Assembly (NCBI GenBank): GCA_016787135.1
Contig: JAEUVK010000044.1
Location: 1-41,464 of the forward strand
From: Chitinophagaceae bacterium
GTDB taxonomy: Bacteria; Bacteroidota; Bacteroidia; Chitinophagales; Chitinophagaceae
DNA: 41,464 nucleotides
Reading direction: 5' to 3'
This document shows positions 9,229-17,215 of this stretch, piece by piece. A program made the position numbers and the translations under genes. Position 1 is the stretch's first letter, and the number at the start of each line of letters is the position of its first letter. The notes beneath the pieces were generated by a model that was not told the DNA's origin, made no database searches, and saw only the letters and a list, made by a program, of their open reading frames with translations.

Positions 9229-9280
9229 AACCTGCAAAAAAAAGCTATTGTCAATTACTGAACCTGCAAAAACCTGCAAG
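9229..9280. promoter_or_regulatory. Three AACCTGCAA direct repeats upstream of SusC
   Basis: AACCTGCAAA occurs at 9229-9238 and 9261-9270, and AACCTGCAAG at 9271-9280. Start-to-start distances are 32 and 10 bp, close to three turns and one turn of the helix, so the copies face the same side of the DNA. They lie 113-164 bp before the SusC start. This fits an operator array, but no binding protein is identified. The rest of the 9117-9396 gap shows no convincing -7 element for SusC. Confidence 0.5.
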
Positions 9281-9396
9281 TCTTGAAACCAAACGTATGG
9301 GATATATCAAGGATAGACACAAGCGAAAAGGAATATCAAGTATCGATGTGTACTGCTTCGAAGAAAACCAATCCACTACTAAAAGCGGAAATATTA

Positions 9397-9915
9397 TTAA
9401 TACGATGATTGAAGTAGTTTTTTCAGGCTTGTCAGTCCCTGTTCCATTTTTGCTCCATGTGATCTTTCCAGCATAAGGCTGCCGAATTTTTCCCAGGGAT
9501 ACCAGCGAAGGTGAAAATCCATAGACCATTGAACAGTGACGGAATCCTTACCGGGATAAGTGATCGTTCGCCAGGAATTTGTCACCGGTTTCATTTTTTT
9601 TGGCCAGAACTGTGCAGTTACTTCATTTGTGTCTGTTCCGGTAATAAAAATGGTTACAGGTCTTTTTATATCGGAAGCGTCAAGTATTACACCTTCCACT
9701 TTACCATTAACAACCAGGAGTTGAGCGCTGTCTAACCCGGGATGCCAGTTCTTCCATTTAGCGGCATCCTTTATCTGCGCCATGATGGAATCCCGGTCAG
9801 CCCCGATATTGATAGCACGTGAAATGATCACATGAGAAGGGACGAAAAGCGATATACCTGTCACCAGCAGGAACAAAAAGATAAAACTGAGTAAGGCTAA
9901 TTTGATCAGGCGCAT
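9397..9915 (-). CDS. SRPBCC-family protein, membrane-anchored
   Basis: The ATG at 9915 is preferred to a TTG two codons upstream. The 172-residue protein has one N-terminal transmembrane helix (about residues 4-24), followed by a domain that begins VIISRAINIGADRDSIMAQIKDAAKWKNWHP. This is the opening of the START/SRPBCC (polyketide cyclase-like) fold, where a strand, two small helices and a conserved W..W..P start a lipid-binding cavity. Its ligand and reaction are not evident; many such Bacteroidota proteins are of unknown function. A TATCTTTG promoter element ends 3 nt before the ATG. The ABC-2 permease is upstream on the same strand, 76 nt away. Confidence 0.8.
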   Translation of the reverse strand: MRLIKLALLSFIFLFLLVTGISLFVPSHVIISRAINIGADRDSIMAQIKDAAKWKNWHPGLDSAQLLVVNGKVEGVILDASDIKRPVTIFITGTDTNEVTAQFWPKKMKPVTNSWRTITYPGKDSVTVQWSMDFHLRWYPWEKFGSLMLERSHGAKMEQGLTSLKKLLQSSY

Positions 9916-9918
9916 GCG

Positions 9919-9926
9919 CAAAGATA
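9919..9926 (-). promoter_or_regulatory. Promoter -7 element for the SRPBCC gene
   Basis: On the minus strand TATCTTTG matches the Bacteroidota TAnnTTTG consensus exactly and lies 3 nt before the ATG. If the transcript starts about 7 nt after the element, it begins at or inside the start codon. Confidence 0.45.
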
Positions 9927-9991
9927 CTGGTTATGGGTTAGCGGCTGCCGGACAAGACACCTACAACTCATCACTCACCACTCTCCTCTCC

Positions 9992-11101
9992 TTACTCCCA
10001 CCTGATCACTCTTGCACAGATAGCATAGATAACGATCATCCAGATTCCCAGTATCCCCAGTTCCTTGCCGCAATCCAGGATACTCAGGCCTTCAAAAGAT
10101 ATCTTCCGGATAGCATCGTTGTATTGTGTCAGTGGTAATATCTTACAAACCTTTTGCAGCCATTGAGGAAATACCTCTATTGTGAAAAAAGTTCCTGAAA
10201 GCAGCATCTGGGGAAAGGCGAAAAGGTTTATCAGCAACGGAATATTCGTATCCGATTTTGAAATACTGCTGAAAATAAAACCGACTGCCAGCAACAGGAA
10301 AAGCATGATAACGGACATCAGGATTATTTCCAGTACTGTCAGAAAACCCTGCCGTAAAGTAAACCCAAAGAAAAAATGACCCACTACTATCAGTACGATC
10401 ACATTTATCAGCTGGAAGAATAACCGGCTGGTACCGACACCCAGTAATATATTCACCCTGCTGACAGGCGAAGCATAAAACCTTTTTAATACTAATTGCT
10501 CCCGCAGGTTGAAAAATGTGAAGGCAATACCAAACAACGTAGAGAATAAAATAGAAAAACCCAGTTGCCCGGGCAGAATAAAATCTATCTGGCGGTATTG
10601 CTGTACTGTTTTGACCGATGGCCGCTCTATCCTGACTGAATGATCCATACCTGCCGTTTCCCCGCTCTCGTACTTCAGTTTTTCATAATCCAGCAATTGC
10701 ATGAAGCCTCCGAAAGTATTACCGCTGGCCGAAGTGGATCTTGTACCGATACTGATCTTCGGCTGCTGCAATGAATCTGTTATTTGCCTGATATGGATAA
10801 CGGCAGTAAGCCTTCCTCTTTCCAGGTCCTTATTCATGGATGCAGTATCAGCATACCTGGCGATGCGGACCTGTTCATTAGAGCTTAATTTTTTAAAAAA
10901 AGCATTCGCCGTATCACAACCCGGGGCCAATGCGATCCGGTAGCTTATGCCTCCTCCTCTTCCGAAGGCGCCGAATATCATAATGAATATGATCGGGAAC
11001 AACAAGCTGAAAAAAACGGCTGATGGCTGGTTGAATATTGCTTTGAAACTGGCCCTCGTAATAGCCCAGAGCGCTTTTGACTGGTTGTATGGTTTAGACA
11101 T
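9992..11101 (-). CDS. ABC-2 type transporter permease
   Basis: The 369-residue protein has the ABC-2 membrane topology: one helix near the N-terminus (about 27-46), a large extracytoplasmic domain (about 50-170), then five helices (about 172-360). The segment LKRFYASPVSRVNILLGVG between helices is the usual cytoplasmic coupling region of drug/lipid exporters of this type. It should form the channel of an ATP-driven exporter, but no ATP-binding subunit gene is adjacent, so the partner must be encoded elsewhere. Length is normal and no frameshift is seen. The substrate is unknown. Confidence 0.88.
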   Translation of the reverse strand: MSKPYNQSKALWAITRASFKAIFNQPSAVFFSLLFPIIFIMIFGAFGRGGGISYRIALAPGCDTANAFFKKLSSNEQVRIARYADTASMNKDLERGRLTAVIHIRQITDSLQQPKISIGTRSTSASGNTFGGFMQLLDYEKLKYESGETAGMDHSVRIERPSVKTVQQYRQIDFILPGQLGFSILFSTLFGIAFTFFNLREQLVLKRFYASPVSRVNILLGVGTSRLFFQLINVIVLIVVGHFFFGFTLRQGFLTVLEIILMSVIMLFLLLAVGFIFSSISKSDTNIPLLINLFAFPQMLLSGTFFTIEVFPQWLQKVCKILPLTQYNDAIRKISFEGLSILDCGKELGILGIWMIVIYAICARVIRWE

Positions 11102-11118
11102 GTGAGTGGGTTGGTGGA

Positions 11119-11126
11119 CAAATATA
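11119..11126 (-). promoter_or_regulatory. Promoter -7 element for the ABC permease
   Basis: TATATTTG on the minus strand matches TAnnTTTG and lies 17 nt before the ATG at 11101, predicting a leader of about 11 nt. A matching -33 TTTG at the right spacing is not obvious. Confidence 0.4.
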
Positions 11127-11257
11127 TGAAGTCTGAGGTCAGAAGCCGGAAGAACAAAGCAGTAAACAGGAAGTCAGAAGTCATGATAACTGAAGCCGCA
11201 TCTATGATGCTTGGGATTTCTTACTCCTAACTCCCGGCTCTTTGCTCCTCTCTCCAC

Positions 11258-13009
11258 TCAATGGACAAAGAAAGTGAACGGCATTCTCGCCTGTGCCGAA
11301 TTGGTCATTTCTTTCACCCTCTTCAATTCAAGATATATTTTGTAATTATCTTCTCCCATTTCCTCCCTGATCTTATCGGCATAACTGACGGGCTCCTTTT
11401 TACCAAACAGTTTTTCAAAAATATTCTCTGTAGCCGGATACTCGGCCAAACGGTAATCGGTCAGCTTTGCCATTCCTGCTGCACATCGCACTGCCTCTTC
11501 AATACCACCAAAACGATCGACCAGGCCGATCTCTTTTGCCTTTATACCGGTCCATACACGGCCTTGTGCAATGGTTTCCACATTCGCAGTATCCATTTTT
11601 CTTCCTTCGGCCACTCTTTGTTTGAATTGAGAATAGATCATTTCGATCTCGGCTTGTATCATCCTCTTTTCGTTTTCATTCATCGGCTTCGTGATGGTCA
11701 TGGCATCGGCGTAAGGTCCTGTCTTCACCCCATCGAAGGTGACGCCCAGTTTATTCTTAAAGAATGCCTGCATATTCGGGATAATACCGAACACACCTAT
11801 CGAACCGGTGATAGTGGTGGGCAATGCAAAGATGCTGTCGGCACCACACGAAATATAATACCCCCCTGAAGCCGCCACATCACCGAAACTGACCACTACC
11901 GGCTTCTCTTGTTTAGCCAATAGCAATTCACGCAAAATATTTTCGCTGGCCATAGCACTGCCACCGCCTGAATTAACACGCAGCACAATTGCTTTTATAC
12001 TTTTATCTAATCTCGCCTTGCGGATAAGGTTACGGTAAGTTTCGCTGCCTATAGAACCCTGCTCGCTTTTACCATCAATGATATCGCCCTCTGCATAGAT
12101 CAGGGCGATCTTCTCTCCTTTTGTCCGGCTTACGCCTGATGCAGTATAATAACTGCCGATAGAAATGAAATTGATCTTTTCATATTTATCTATCTTCAGC
12201 CGGCGTTTGATCTCATCCTTCACCTGGTCATCATACTTCAGGCTATCCACCAGTAAATGATCGGCCGCATTCTTCGCAGTCCGTATCACTCCTTCATTGG
12301 CCAGCAGGTGCAGCGTTCCGGTATCTATCTTCCGTGCTGCTGCTGTTTTTACCAGCAGGTCGCTGTACAGGTCATTCAGCCATACCGATGTCTGCAACTG
12401 GTTCTCCGGTGTCATCTTATCGGCACGAAAAGGCTCGGTTGCACTTTTGAATTTACCGGCATAAAATATCTGCGGTTCTATCTCTAATTTTTCCAGAGTG
12501 CCTTTCAGGAATGCATAATCCACGCTGTAACCAAACCATTCCACAAAACCCTGCGGACTGACATATATCTTATCGGCTGCATTGGCAATACTGTAAGCCC
12601 GTTGTGAAATGACATCGCCATGCGCAATGATGAATTTGCCGCTGCTTTTAAACTCCACCAACGCATTCCGGATCTCTTCGCTGGCTGCAAATCCGTTCGG
12701 GTTGTTGCCGGCCTTTATATAAATACCGGTGATCTTCCTATCGGTTGCAGCATTCTTCAGCAATCTTACCACATCATACAGGCCCGGGATGTCACTGTTG
12801 TCGGGATTAATGAAACCAAGAGGGTTTACCTGCACCTGTTCTTTGAAATGCTGGCTAAGATCCAGCACCAGTACTGAGTTATCGGCCACTTTCGGCATTT
12901 CTTTGGCAGCCAGCCCGCCGAGATAGGAAACAAAAAAGAAGAACGCCAGGATCGTGAACACGAGCAATGCCAATAATGAGGCAAAGAATATCTTTAAAAA
13001 ACTCCGCAT
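11258..13009 (-). CDS. sppA: Signal peptide peptidase SppA, long form
   Basis: The 583-residue protein is the long (67K) form with two tandem S49 protease domains. An N-terminal transmembrane helix (about 5-28) anchors it, with the catalytic domains outside the cytoplasm. The first domain holds the catalytic lysine, Lys188, in FKSATEPF; the second holds the nucleophile, Ser381, in GDVAASGGYY. This split Lys/Ser dyad is the known arrangement in the E. coli enzyme (Lys209/Ser409). It degrades signal peptides left in the membrane. It is divergent from folK with only 62 nt between the starts. Confidence 0.96.
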   Translation of the reverse strand: MRSFLKIFFASLLALLVFTILAFFFFVSYLGGLAAKEMPKVADNSVLVLDLSQHFKEQVQVNPLGFINPDNSDIPGLYDVVRLLKNAATDRKITGIYIKAGNNPNGFAASEEIRNALVEFKSSGKFIIAHGDVISQRAYSIANAADKIYVSPQGFVEWFGYSVDYAFLKGTLEKLEIEPQIFYAGKFKSATEPFRADKMTPENQLQTSVWLNDLYSDLLVKTAAARKIDTGTLHLLANEGVIRTAKNAADHLLVDSLKYDDQVKDEIKRRLKIDKYEKINFISIGSYYTASGVSRTKGEKIALIYAEGDIIDGKSEQGSIGSETYRNLIRKARLDKSIKAIVLRVNSGGGSAMASENILRELLLAKQEKPVVVSFGDVAASGGYYISCGADSIFALPTTITGSIGVFGIIPNMQAFFKNKLGVTFDGVKTGPYADAMTITKPMNENEKRMIQAEIEMIYSQFKQRVAEGRKMDTANVETIAQGRVWTGIKAKEIGLVDRFGGIEEAVRCAAGMAKLTDYRLAEYPATENIFEKLFGKKEPVSYADKIREEMGEDNYKIYLELKRVKEMTNSAQARMPFTFFVH

Positions 13010-13031
13010 AGATCAAATTGTTGATTACTGC

Positions 13032-13039
13032 CAAAATTA
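13032..13039 (-). promoter_or_regulatory. Promoter -7 element for sppA
   Basis: TAATTTTG on the minus strand is an exact TAnnTTTG match, 22 nt before the sppA ATG. The same 62-nt gap must also hold the folK promoter, where GATATTTG at 13042-13049 with TTG at 13018-13020 is a weaker candidate. Confidence 0.5.
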
Positions 13040-13071
13040 AAGATATTTGAAGCGATGAGAATACCTGCTTT

Positions 13072-13554
13072 ATGAACAAAGCTTACTTACTGACAGGCGG
13101 GAATATGGGTGAAAGGGAGCAATACCTCGCCCTGGCCCGTGAGTGGATCGGCAAAGAATGTGGTGAGATCACCAAAGCTTCTTCATTGTATGAGACAGCG
13201 GCATGGGGCAAGACCGATCAGCCCGCCTTCCTGAACCAGGCATTGGAGATACACACCACTTTAAATGCCAAACAACTGATCCGGCATATACTGAAAGTGG
13301 AAAAAAAAATGGGAAGGATACGGGAAGAAAAATATGGGGAACGGATAATAGACATCGACATCATTTTTTTCAACAACGAAATACTGACGACCACTTTCCT
13401 GAAAGTACCGCATCCTGAAATGCAAAACCGCCGTTTTGTACTGACACCCCTGGCAGAAATAGCCGCAGAGTTCATGCACCCTGTTCTTCTGAAAACCGTG
13501 GCGGAATTATTAAAGGATTGCCCTGATCCATTAGAGGTAAAGAAGATCAGGTAA
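13072..13554 (+). CDS. folK: 2-amino-4-hydroxy-6-hydroxymethyldihydropteridine pyrophosphokinase
   Basis: The 160-residue protein is HPPK, which transfers pyrophosphate from ATP to 6-hydroxymethyl-dihydropterin in folate synthesis, in the cytoplasm. The sequence shows the opening LLTGGNMGERE, the pterin-contacting loop SSLYETAAWG at about 37-46, and the signature GERIIDIDIIFF at 89-100, whose Asp94 and Asp96 correspond to the two magnesium-binding aspartates of the E. coli enzyme. The segment VPHPEMQNRRFVLTPLAEI is also conserved. Length is normal. The deoxynucleoside kinase gene follows 87 nt downstream on the same strand, a frequent neighbour in Bacteroidota. Confidence 0.96.
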   Translation: MNKAYLLTGGNMGEREQYLALAREWIGKECGEITKASSLYETAAWGKTDQPAFLNQALEIHTTLNAKQLIRHILKVEKKMGRIREEKYGERIIDIDIIFFNNEILTTTFLKVPHPEMQNRRFVLTPLAEIAAEFMHPVLLKTVAELLKDCPDPLEVKKIR

Positions 13555-13641
13555 CGTTTTGCAGATTTATCCACAATGTATCCTTTGTTCCTGACCGCAA
13601 TAGCCATTTCATTTATTTTGCGCATCCCTATTGACCATTGA

Positions 13642-14274
13642 ATGAACTACCACTTCATCACCATAGAAGGAAATATCGGCGCCGGGAAAACGACCCTTGC
13701 TCATTTATTGTCCAAACAGTACAATGCCCGCCTGATACTGGAAGAATTTGCCGACAACCCTTTTCTCCCCAAATTTTATGAGAACCCTGCCCAGTATGCC
13801 TTTCCCCTGGAACTGTTCTTTATGGCCGAACGTTTCAAACAACTCAAAGAACTGCTGCAGCAAAAAGATATGTTCCAGAACCTGACCATATCGGATTACC
13901 TGTTCACCAAGTGTTTGCTATTTGCCAAGGTCACCCTGCCGGATGATGAGTTCCGCCTCTATCAAAGATTATTTGAGATCATTCACCAGCAACTGATCCA
14001 ACCAGATCTGCTTATTTATCTCCATGCACCGGTCACCAAGTTGCAGGCTAATATCAAAAAACGCAACCGCTCGTATGAACAGAACATCCCGGATGAATAC
14101 CTCTTCAACATCCAGGAAACCTACACGCATTACATCAAACAGCATAACATCAAAACACTTTTTGTAGATGCTTCCAACGCTGATTTTCTCGGCAACGAAA
14201 AACACATGAAAGTGATACTTGATGCACTGGAGAAAGATTATACCGAAGGACAGCATTATATCACGCTGCCATAA
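13642..14274 (+). CDS. Deoxynucleoside kinase
   Basis: The 210-residue protein belongs to the dNK/dCK/dGK family, which phosphorylates deoxynucleosides for salvage. It has the P-loop GNIGAGKT at residues 10-17, the catalytic acidic pair EEF at 34-36, the ISDY motif (Asp85, equivalent to the DRS motif position), and the lid arginines in KKRNRSYEQNIP at 139-150. It is cytoplasmic. The natural base preference cannot be read from the sequence. A weak promoter, TTTG at 13584 and TTATTTTG at 13613-13620, precedes it, so it may be transcribed independently of folK. Confidence 0.92.
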   Translation: MNYHFITIEGNIGAGKTTLAHLLSKQYNARLILEEFADNPFLPKFYENPAQYAFPLELFFMAERFKQLKELLQQKDMFQNLTISDYLFTKCLLFAKVTLPDDEFRLYQRLFEIIHQQLIQPDLLIYLHAPVTKLQANIKKRNRSYEQNIPDEYLFNIQETYTHYIKQHNIKTLFVDASNADFLGNEKHMKVILDALEKDYTEGQHYITLP

Positions 14275-14286
14275 AGCCCCTCCTAA

Positions 14287-14303
14287 CCTCCCCGAAGGGG
14301 AGG
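14287..14303. repeat. CCTCCCC-GAA-GGGGAGG hairpin after the dNK gene
   Basis: A perfect 7-bp stem with a 3-nt loop lies 12 nt after the stop codon. No T-run follows it on the plus strand (AACCATACAC), so it is a poor terminator. From general knowledge, short C/G hairpins of this kind are dispersed repeats in many Bacteroidota genomes; only one copy is in this window. The rest of the 14275-14506 gap contains nothing else I recognise. Confidence 0.5.
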
Positions 14304-14506
14304 AACCATACACAGCCCTGATAGCTGATTACAGTACATTTCAAAATGTCCGGAAAATATCTCGCTGCGGCGCAACGGCGCAGTGTCCGTGAAAATTGCT
14401 TTTTTGCGTGGCGTGAAAATATATTATTAGCTTTTGGTTTAACAGGCTCTGCCTGCTTTCCCATCATCATTTCCAAATTAATTCATTATCTCATCAGCTC
14501 ATCGGT

Positions 14507-14514
14507 TACCTTTG
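14507..14514 (+). promoter_or_regulatory. Promoter -7 element for the MFS gene
   Basis: TACCTTTG matches TAnnTTTG exactly and is followed by CA. The start codon is 9 nt further on, so the transcript should have a leader of only about 3 nt. Confidence 0.5.
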
Positions 14515-14523
14515 CACCGAACT

Positions 14524-15783
14524 ATGTCGGACAATTCTTCTGTCGCACAGATCACCAACGATCCCTACGCATCAGTACGCATACCGGAATTCAGGAACCT
14601 CGTCATCGGCAGGTTCACCTTCATCTTTTCCCTGCGCATGATGAGCACCCTGGTCGGCTGGTGGGTACTCGAACTGACCAATGATCCTTTTGCCATCGGC
14701 CTGGTGGGCTTATCAGAATTTGTGCCCGCATTCGCCTTCGCCTTATATGCCGGGCATGTCATTGATAACAGCGAAAGAAAAAAGATGATACTGAAAGGGG
14801 TATTTGCTTACCTGCTATTCGCATTGTGCTTATTGCTTTTCTCTACCAAACTCACCAGCGATCATTTCAGCAACCAGTATATCGCTATCGGTATTTATGT
14901 CGTCATCTTTGGTACCGGTATCGCCCGTGCTTTTACCGGTCCGAGTTTTTCATCCCTGCTCGCCATGATCGTACCCCGCCAGTATTTACAGAATGCCACC
15001 ACCTGGAACCAGGGCTCATGGCTGGCCGCTTCTGTATCCGGTCATGCGGTCGGCGGTTTCCTTATCTGGCTTTTTGGTATCACCGGCACACTGATCGTCA
15101 TCTGCTCTTTGCTGAGCATTGCATTTATTGTACTTACCTGGTTAAAACGCAAGCCGCCCATCCCGCAATCCGGCGAGATCAACACATGGGAAAGCGTCAA
15201 AGAGGGATTACGTTTTGTATTTAAAACAAAGGAGATACTCGGCTCCTTCACCTTAGATATGTTCGCCGTGCTGTTTGGCGGCGCCGTAGCGATGGTGCCC
15301 GTGTATGCACGGGATATTTTACAGGTAGGCCCTCTTGGATTCGGCTGGCTCAATGCCGCCATTGATATCGGCGCCATCTTCAGCGTCATACTCCTCACCT
15401 TCCGGCCGATGAAAAAAGCACAGGGCAAAAAACTCTTTTTGGCTGTTGCAGGCTTTGGCATCTGCATCATCATCTTCGCTTTGTCCGAATGGTTCCTTCT
15501 TTCCTTTGCTGCTTTGCTGATCGCCGGGGTACTGGATGGTATCAGTGTAGTGGTGAGGGGTACGGTGATGCAACTGAAAACTCCTGACCATATGCGGGGC
15601 CGTGTCAGCAGTGTTGGTTCCATGTTCATCAACTCGAGCAATGAGCTGGGTCAGTTCGAAAGCGGTTTTGCCGCCCGGCTGATGGGTGTTGTTCCTTCCG
15701 TGGTCTTTGGCGGATGTATGACGTTGCTGGTGGTGATCGTTACCTGGTGGAAGGCGCCGACATTGAGGAAGTTTCAGTATTAG
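14524..15783 (+). CDS. MFS transporter, EntS-like
   Basis: The ATG at 14524 is preferred over a TTG four codons upstream, because a promoter element lies immediately before it. The 419-residue protein has about 12 hydrophobic helices and the MFS loop motif between helices 2 and 3 (GHVIDNSERKKM). The general pattern, including FRNLVIGRFTFIFSLRM at the N-terminus and MRGRVSSVGSMFINSSNELGQFESG in the second half, matches the MFS_3/EntS branch that includes enterobactin exporters. An exporter role is likely; the cargo is unknown, and no siderophore genes are nearby. It sits in the inner membrane. Confidence 0.9.
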   Translation: MSDNSSVAQITNDPYASVRIPEFRNLVIGRFTFIFSLRMMSTLVGWWVLELTNDPFAIGLVGLSEFVPAFAFALYAGHVIDNSERKKMILKGVFAYLLFALCLLLFSTKLTSDHFSNQYIAIGIYVVIFGTGIARAFTGPSFSSLLAMIVPRQYLQNATTWNQGSWLAASVSGHAVGGFLIWLFGITGTLIVICSLLSIAFIVLTWLKRKPPIPQSGEINTWESVKEGLRFVFKTKEILGSFTLDMFAVLFGGAVAMVPVYARDILQVGPLGFGWLNAAIDIGAIFSVILLTFRPMKKAQGKKLFLAVAGFGICIIIFALSEWFLLSFAALLIAGVLDGISVVVRGTVMQLKTPDHMRGRVSSVGSMFINSSNELGQFESGFAARLMGVVPSVVFGGCMTLLVVIVTWWKAPTLRKFQY

Positions 15784-15866
15784 GCAGTAAGAAGAAAAGC
15801 AAGGCTGGTACATATTTTTACTGATAACCAGGAGAAATTTGTACCAGGAGTGTCATAAATTTACGT

Positions 15867-15954
15867 GTACCGCCGCAATGCCTTGCACAAGGAAAAATCC
15901 CTTCGCTGCTTACGCAGCTCCCGGTCTTTTTCTCCATCGCTATTGCGGCGGTAC
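15867..15954. repeat. GC-rich palindromic (REP-like) element A
   Basis: GTACCGCCGCAAT (15867-15879) and ATTGCGGCGGTAC (15942-15954) are perfect 13-bp inverted arms around a 62-nt loop containing CCGGTCTT. A second element at 19408-19454 shares CCGCC, CCGGTCTT and GGCGG in the same order. It lies in the 463-nt gap after the MFS gene, which also contains an 8-bp inverted repeat CTGGTACA/TGTACCAG (15805-15812, 15840-15847). No transposase is present. Confidence 0.5.
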
Positions 15955-15956
15955 GA

Positions 15957-16178
15957 TCGGGTTTCACCGAAAGCTGCCAGAAGAACCCGACTGTTGAAGT
16001 TTTCCTACAGAGCAAACTTCGCCTTACAAGGTGTTTGCGAAATGGCAGCTTTCTGGTGTTGCTTCCGTGTCAGAAATATAAAAAAGAAAGAACTATTTTT
16101 AATCACCCGGAGACGAGGGTGAATTAACGTAATGGCTTTTTTATTTTCTGCCACTTCGCAAACACCCCGGTCGTTGGC
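15957..16178. repeat. Compound inverted-repeat element upstream of the AraC gene (cassette boundary 1)
   Basis: The outer arms are GGTGTTTGCGAAATGGCAG (16030-16048) and CTGCCACTTCGCAAACACC (16148-16166), complementary at 18 of 19 positions. The right arm is followed by six bases and GTTGGC (16173-16178); GCCTTAC (16021-16027) lies before the left arm. The left arm takes part in a second hairpin with CACCGAAAGCTGCCA (15965-15979), and TCGGGTT/AACCCGA (15957-15963, 15984-15990) is a third. The right end has the same layout as the element at 17588-17784, which suggests a recombination or repeat family resembling integron attC sites, though the strict GTTRRRY core is absent. Confidence 0.5.
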
Positions 16179-16213
16179 AATAATTTGAAACCCTCACAAT
16201 AAAAATCAATTTT

Positions 16214-16221
16214 TAACTTTA
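16214..16221 (+). promoter_or_regulatory. Promoter -7 element for the AraC gene
   Basis: TAACTTTA is one base from TAnnTTTG and lies 25 nt before the ATG. TTTG at 16184-16187 is a possible -33 element, although the spacing is longer than usual. Confidence 0.35.
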
Positions 16222-16246
16222 GGCAGCCTTTCTTAAATGATTTGAT

Positions 16247-17137
16247 ATGAACAATACATATGACTTTAAGGTTGCCCGCACAGACATTATTAAGCAGCTT
16301 ACCGTCAAAGATTTATTGATTGCCTATTACAAGTGCCCGCAGGTTGACAAGATTGTGCATGTGCTAAGTCACTACAATGAAATAGCATTTACACTCAGTG
16401 GCAAAAAGACATTGCATCATAGAGAAAAATCATGGACGCTCACTGATAATACATCTGTATTTGTTCGAAGAACCGCATATAAGGCGGAAAAATATGATTT
16501 TGAAGGTTGGGAGGTTCTTGCCTTCTGTTTTCAGGATGACTTTTTACGACAAGTATTTAGAGAATACAGGCAATATTTACAGTTGAAAAACTTACCTCCG
16601 CCACCTTCTGATATGCTAATTGAAATCAATGTTAATGAGACAACATGCGCATTTTTCTATGGTATGGTTCCCTATTTTTCACAGAAAATACCTCCTTCTG
16701 AAAACCTGCTTGAACTAAAATTTAAAGAACTTCTTTTCAATATTTTATCTGACCCAGCTAATGCAAATTTGCTTGCTTACGTCAATAGCATTGACGACCA
16801 GTACAAAGCTCCGTTATGGCAAGTGATGGAAGCTAACTACACGTTTAATTTGGTAATTGAAGAGTTCGCACGTATCGCACAACGAAGTGTTTCGACATTT
16901 AAGAGAGAATTTCACGAATACTATCACACCACTCCCGGTAAATGGCTTACTCAAAAAAGATTGGAATATGCGAAAAATCTTTTAGACTCAAGCAAAAAAA
17001 ATGTGAGTGAAATTGCTGATGAAAGCGGCTTTGAGAATCTTACGCACTTTAGCAGGATTTTCAAGGAAAAGTATGGTTTATCCCCAACTTACTATCGGAA
17101 AAAACAAACGATGCAATTCCCAAAGAAAAACTTTTGA
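16247..17137 (+). CDS. AraC-family transcriptional regulator
   Basis: The 296-residue protein has an N-terminal cupin-like effector domain (about 20-140, ExsA-like) and a C-terminal AraC DNA-binding domain (about 195-290) with two helix-turn-helix units. The second contains the family signature NVSEIADESGFENLTHFSRIFKEKYGLSPTYYRK. The first is near FNLVIEEFARIAQRSVSTFKREFH. It should bind DNA as an activator, most likely at its own region and at the cupin gene that follows 78 nt later. The gene is clearly more AT-rich than the MFS and folK genes to the left, and it is flanked by an inverted-repeat element, so it looks acquired. Confidence 0.92.
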   Translation: MNNTYDFKVARTDIIKQLTVKDLLIAYYKCPQVDKIVHVLSHYNEIAFTLSGKKTLHHREKSWTLTDNTSVFVRRTAYKAEKYDFEGWEVLAFCFQDDFLRQVFREYRQYLQLKNLPPPPSDMLIEINVNETTCAFFYGMVPYFSQKIPPSENLLELKFKELLFNILSDPANANLLAYVNSIDDQYKAPLWQVMEANYTFNLVIEEFARIAQRSVSTFKREFHEYYHTTPGKWLTQKRLEYAKNLLDSSKKNVSEIADESGFENLTHFSRIFKEKYGLSPTYYRKKQTMQFPKKNF

Positions 17138-17167
17138 ACGTTTAAGCAAAATGAAGTGTTGCTGTTC

Positions 17168-17213
17168 AAAATAGTTTTGGTATTCTAAAATTATTTATCA
17201 CTAAAACTATTTT
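17168..17213 (+). promoter_or_regulatory. Inverted repeat directly before the cupin start codon
   Basis: AAAATAGTTTT (17168-17178) and AAAACTATTTT (17203-17213) are perfect 11-nt inverted arms; the ATG starts 2 nt after the second arm. It could be an operator for the AraC protein encoded just upstream or an mRNA hairpin that hides the start codon. The stem is too AT-rich to be a good terminator. Confidence 0.5.
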
Positions 17214-17215
17214 TT

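Noticed and set aside
9222..9529. Small frames in the SusC leader on both strands
   Set aside because: They overlap the SRPBCC gene end or the leader repeats and show no conserved features.
14346..14684. Plus-strand frame overlapping the MFS start
   Set aside because: Different frame from the MFS gene; no motif, and the MFS start has a promoter.
15042..15813. Minus-strand frames of 164-199 residues
   Set aside because: Antisense to the MFS gene, which has clear transmembrane pattern.
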